Source: Panorpa germanica (Eukaryota; Arthropoda; Insecta; Mecoptera; Panorpidae). From it: a stretch of 64,000 nucleotides of DNA. A program made the translations under genes and the position numbers. The notes under the pieces are model-generated. The model saw nothing but the letters and a program-made list of their open reading frames with translations, was not told the origin of the DNA and made no database searches. The stretch is taken from contig OY783216.1 in NCBI GenBank assembly GCA_963678705.1, positions 9,548,001-9,612,000 on the forward strand. Direction: 5' to 3'. This document shows, one piece after another, positions 61,251-64,000 of this stretch (position 1 is its first letter; every line of letters begins with the position of its first letter).

Positions 61251-62980
61251 GTTGCTAGCATTCATAGATTCAGAATTGCGAAAATGAAGTGTGAATGTAG
61301 TGTGCCTGCTGCTCACGTCTTCCAAATGGAATGAAGTGAAGCCCTGCCCATACGTTTGGAACGACCGTGAGTGACCAGCATTTTATATTAGGGTTGCTAC
61401 TATGACTAGACAAGTAATAATAAATAATAAAAAATATATCTAATCGAGAAATATTAGATAACAAAAAAATATCAGTGAAAATTATAAAAGGATTTTTTAT
61501 CTAATCTAAAAATACAATCGTGAAAGTCAAAATGATGAAACTAGTAAACCAAATAATAATGAAAACATCATCACCGATTATCAGAGAGCTTACAACAGAT
61601 TGTTATCTCTTGATAAAACTAAATACGCTTTTTGTAATCTTTGCCAACATCAATATAATGCACATACAAATATATAGTTTTATATGTAATTTACATTTTG
61701 AGGTTATGCTTACACAAGTATGTGTCAGAGTCACATTTTAACTTTACAATTATTGTTTTATTTATATTTTCAAGTTTGTTTTGTTGACGCAAACTTTAGG
61801 AGGACGTAGGTTTCTTTTAATCATAAGATCTTTATTTAGAACAATGTGTTTGAGACGGTTCAGAATTGTTTTAGATTGTTGACCTTTCAAGTACGAATAG
61901 GTGTTTATGTATAACATAACCTAAAATAAGCACCTGTGTCAAATATTTAAAATAATCTAGTACATCTTGGCTATTAGACATGGGTGTTAATATTTCTTAG
62001 TTATCGGGATATTCTTGAAACAAATATTTTATTTTATAACACTTGTAATACATATACAATATCGTTTTCACGTGTTACTTTTGTACACTGTCGAACTGAT
62101 AGAACTAAAGTAAAAATATTTAAGGCGGTAATATTTAAACTGAAATAATTGCTCACTTTTAAATATTCTTTGTATATAAATCATTAATTCTATTTATAGA
62201 TATTTTACCATGTTTGCTCAATTCAAGAATTACTGTTCCGATCGATTTCAACTTCAAAATACTTTTCCTCCGGAAATAAAACTACGTCTTTGCGGTCTGC
62301 GCATTCCGTAAGTTTAAGGATCCATGGAGTAAGATATAATAAATTTATTCGAAAAGTTTCGCATAAATTAACAGTCCAGTTCATTTTACAAAATCCAAAA
62401 ACTACGCAGTTTGTTATAGAGCGCCCGACGTCTTAAATTATAAAAGATTTCTTCTAGATCCGTCCTAGTAAATGAATAATGAAATTTTGCAAGTGCAGTT
62501 GCAATTTTGCAATGATCGTAATTTATTGACACGGTCCACGCTTAAAACGCATGAACTGATTAGTTCAATACACTGAAGTTGACTCCATTTAACATCGTTT
62601 TAGACTTCCGCACTTTGATTTGTGCTATTACATGACCAACTACGTCAATGGTCGCGCTCAGATTACTCCGTCTGCGAGATAGCACGACTAGAGAATTCCA
62701 TCTCGTCTACATATGTGCGATGTGTTAATTAATTACAAAAAATATTCCAAAAGAATTGGAAATGTTTTTATCTATTTTAATTATGTATTTATAATATGTA
62801 AATGTTCAATATTACGCAGTAGTGCTGAAATATTTTCCTTCCCTCACCACCACCGTTACTCATTATTTACTGTCTTCTTCCTAAATGTTATGCTTTGTGC
62901 TACGCTAAATACCTGAGAAAATTGAATACAGGGATCACTAGAAGAAAGAGAAGTTTGATTGTTCTCTAAAAATAATTAAT
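61251..62980. other. Unannotated intron stretch
   Basis: No supportable exon. The 73-codon frame at 61520 is unassigned. Confidence 0.35.
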
Positions 62981-63591
62981 AATGGGCTTGTGTCCTATGT
63001 CTTAATTTCTGTAAAAGTGTACTATATATTGTAGGTTACTAGAACCTCAAATGTTCAATTATTTTTTAATAACTCCTTATATGTTAAGAGATATTAACAA
63101 TTAAAAAAGTCATTTTGTCTCTTTAATTATTAAAGGGATTCAACGTTGTACATATTCCAAGTGCATGTGACATCACAATTCTTGTGTAAGGTTACCAACC
63201 TTACAGCTCATAAATCTCTTCTATATGTATTTATATATCAAAATATCAAATATTATTTACAGCTATTTTAAGGAATAATAAAATTCCAATATTATGTCTG
63301 CCTTAGCAGGGTTAAATAAAATGAAGACTTATTATTCTTTGACTTAACTTGATTATTTGACTACCACAGCACTGACCTACTCAACAAATAACTGACGTTA
63401 AAATGCATTTCACGTCATACTAAAGGCCGACCATTTCTAGCGCTAAAATTACAATTCAAACTTTTAATTGCTATATCTCCGTCAACATTTAGATATTTAA
63501 TAAAATAGACACACCAATACACATTTATTAGCATCAATTTCAATCAACAATTGTAAAATCGACCTCAAAAAAATGAGAACACAAGCCCATT
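62981..63591 (-). repeat. Family A repeat, full-length copy 10
   Basis: It runs from AATGGGCTTGTGTCCTATGT to GAACACAAGCCCATT, 611 bp, with both termini. It is close to the inverse of copy 3. Confidence 0.92.
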
Positions 63592-64000
63592 GTGAATTAC
63601 TTTTTCCACATGTCTATCAATTGTATACTGCTAATTAGGTCCTCACAGTGTTCTTATAAAGCTGTTTTTTTATTCGTTTTTTCCGATCGAACCCGGAGAC
63701 ATAGCAACCAAAGTCAAGCATCAATCTTAATGTCGTCAATGTTACATTTTTATCTAGGTAGGAAGTAGTATTTATTGATAACATATTCCGCTATATTCCC
63801 AACATAACCCAAATTACCTTCAACATTAAATCGGTCACTGACGGTCGTTCCATCCTGCTAAAAGTTTATGAGCGTGGCTACGCTCTATTCCATTTTGTGG
63901 GAAATTCAAATTATGATATTAATTGTTACCAATACGTTAAAACCTTTGCATTCTTCTCGATTGTATTTAACCTCTATTTAAGGCAATAGTTCCCTGTTTA
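63592..64000. other. Right edge of the window
   Basis: Unassigned intronic sequence. A ~40-nt segment at about 63690 (GAACCCGGAGACATAGCAAC) resembles 33850. Confidence 0.35.

Larger units (their letters stand above)
55480..64000 (+). other. Second phosphatase intron (extends beyond the window)
   Basis: It begins with donor GTAAGT. No exon encoding the phosphatase catalytic motif (HCxAGxSRS) was found on the plus strand up to 64000. TGACGTCA sits at 55520-55527, 40 bp into the intron, and again at 58300-58307. The 62200-62310 segment has splice-like edges but frames with stops, so it was not called an exon. Confidence 0.6.

Noticed and set aside
62200..62311. Possible third phosphatase exon between TTATAG and GTAAGT
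   Set aside because: The frame required by the phase-1 donor at 55479 hits a stop, and the other open frame has no resemblance to the phosphatase catalytic region.

Overview
The window looks like nuclear DNA from an insect. It is AT-rich (about two thirds), has spliced genes with GT-AG introns, one very long intron and dense non-autonomous DNA transposons. The transposon mix (a Helitron-type end, PIF/Harbinger-like, hAT and mariner derivatives) fits a moth or butterfly best, but no single sequence proves the order. I see no prokaryotic operons, rRNA, tRNA or CRISPR array.

Only two host genes can be supported. The first lies at the left edge on the minus strand (801 to 9). It has three short exons encoding a 206-residue secreted protein with a signal peptide and two six-cysteine EGF-like domains. 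The second runs on the plus strand and starts at 17497. It is the N-terminal part of a MAP-kinase phosphatase of the DUSP10/MKP-5 type. Its first coding exon (17497-17593) and second exon (54769-55479) join in phase across an intron of about 37.2 kb. The second exon carries the rhodanese-like, MAPK-docking region. The catalytic phosphatase domain was not found and probably lies to the right of this window.

Layout. 0-0.8 kb: EGF gene. 0.9-6.9 kb: repeats, including a 403-bp PIF/Harbinger-like element. 7.0-13.8 kb: a putative Helitron holding about 44 copies of a ~147-bp satellite, 32 in one direction and then 12 inverted around a 23-nt spacer. 13.8-17.5 kb: unique sequence and the phosphatase 5' leader. 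17.6-54.8 kb: the giant intron, with a TCGAT-rich inverted structure, hAT-type MITEs with 8-bp target duplications, a 1448-bp internally deleted hAT element with an exact 8-bp duplication, a 256-bp mariner derivative with 72-bp perfect terminal repeats, an 81-bp PIF-like MITE nested in another repeat, and a 322-bp direct repeat pair. 55.5-64 kb: the next phosphatase intron, with more copies of the same repeats.

A recurrent ~640-bp repeat ('family A', ends AATGGGCTTGTGTCC) occurs at least eleven times from 1 kb to 63.6 kb. Outside the repeats, the most striking signal is the palindromic CRE/ATF octamer TGACGTCA. It occurs 13 times in 64 kb, where base composition predicts about 0.6. AP-1 heptamers are also moderately enriched in the phosphatase intron. 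This could mean stress-kinase/ATF/AP-1 feedback control of the phosphatase, but a genome-wide excess of the octamer must first be ruled out.
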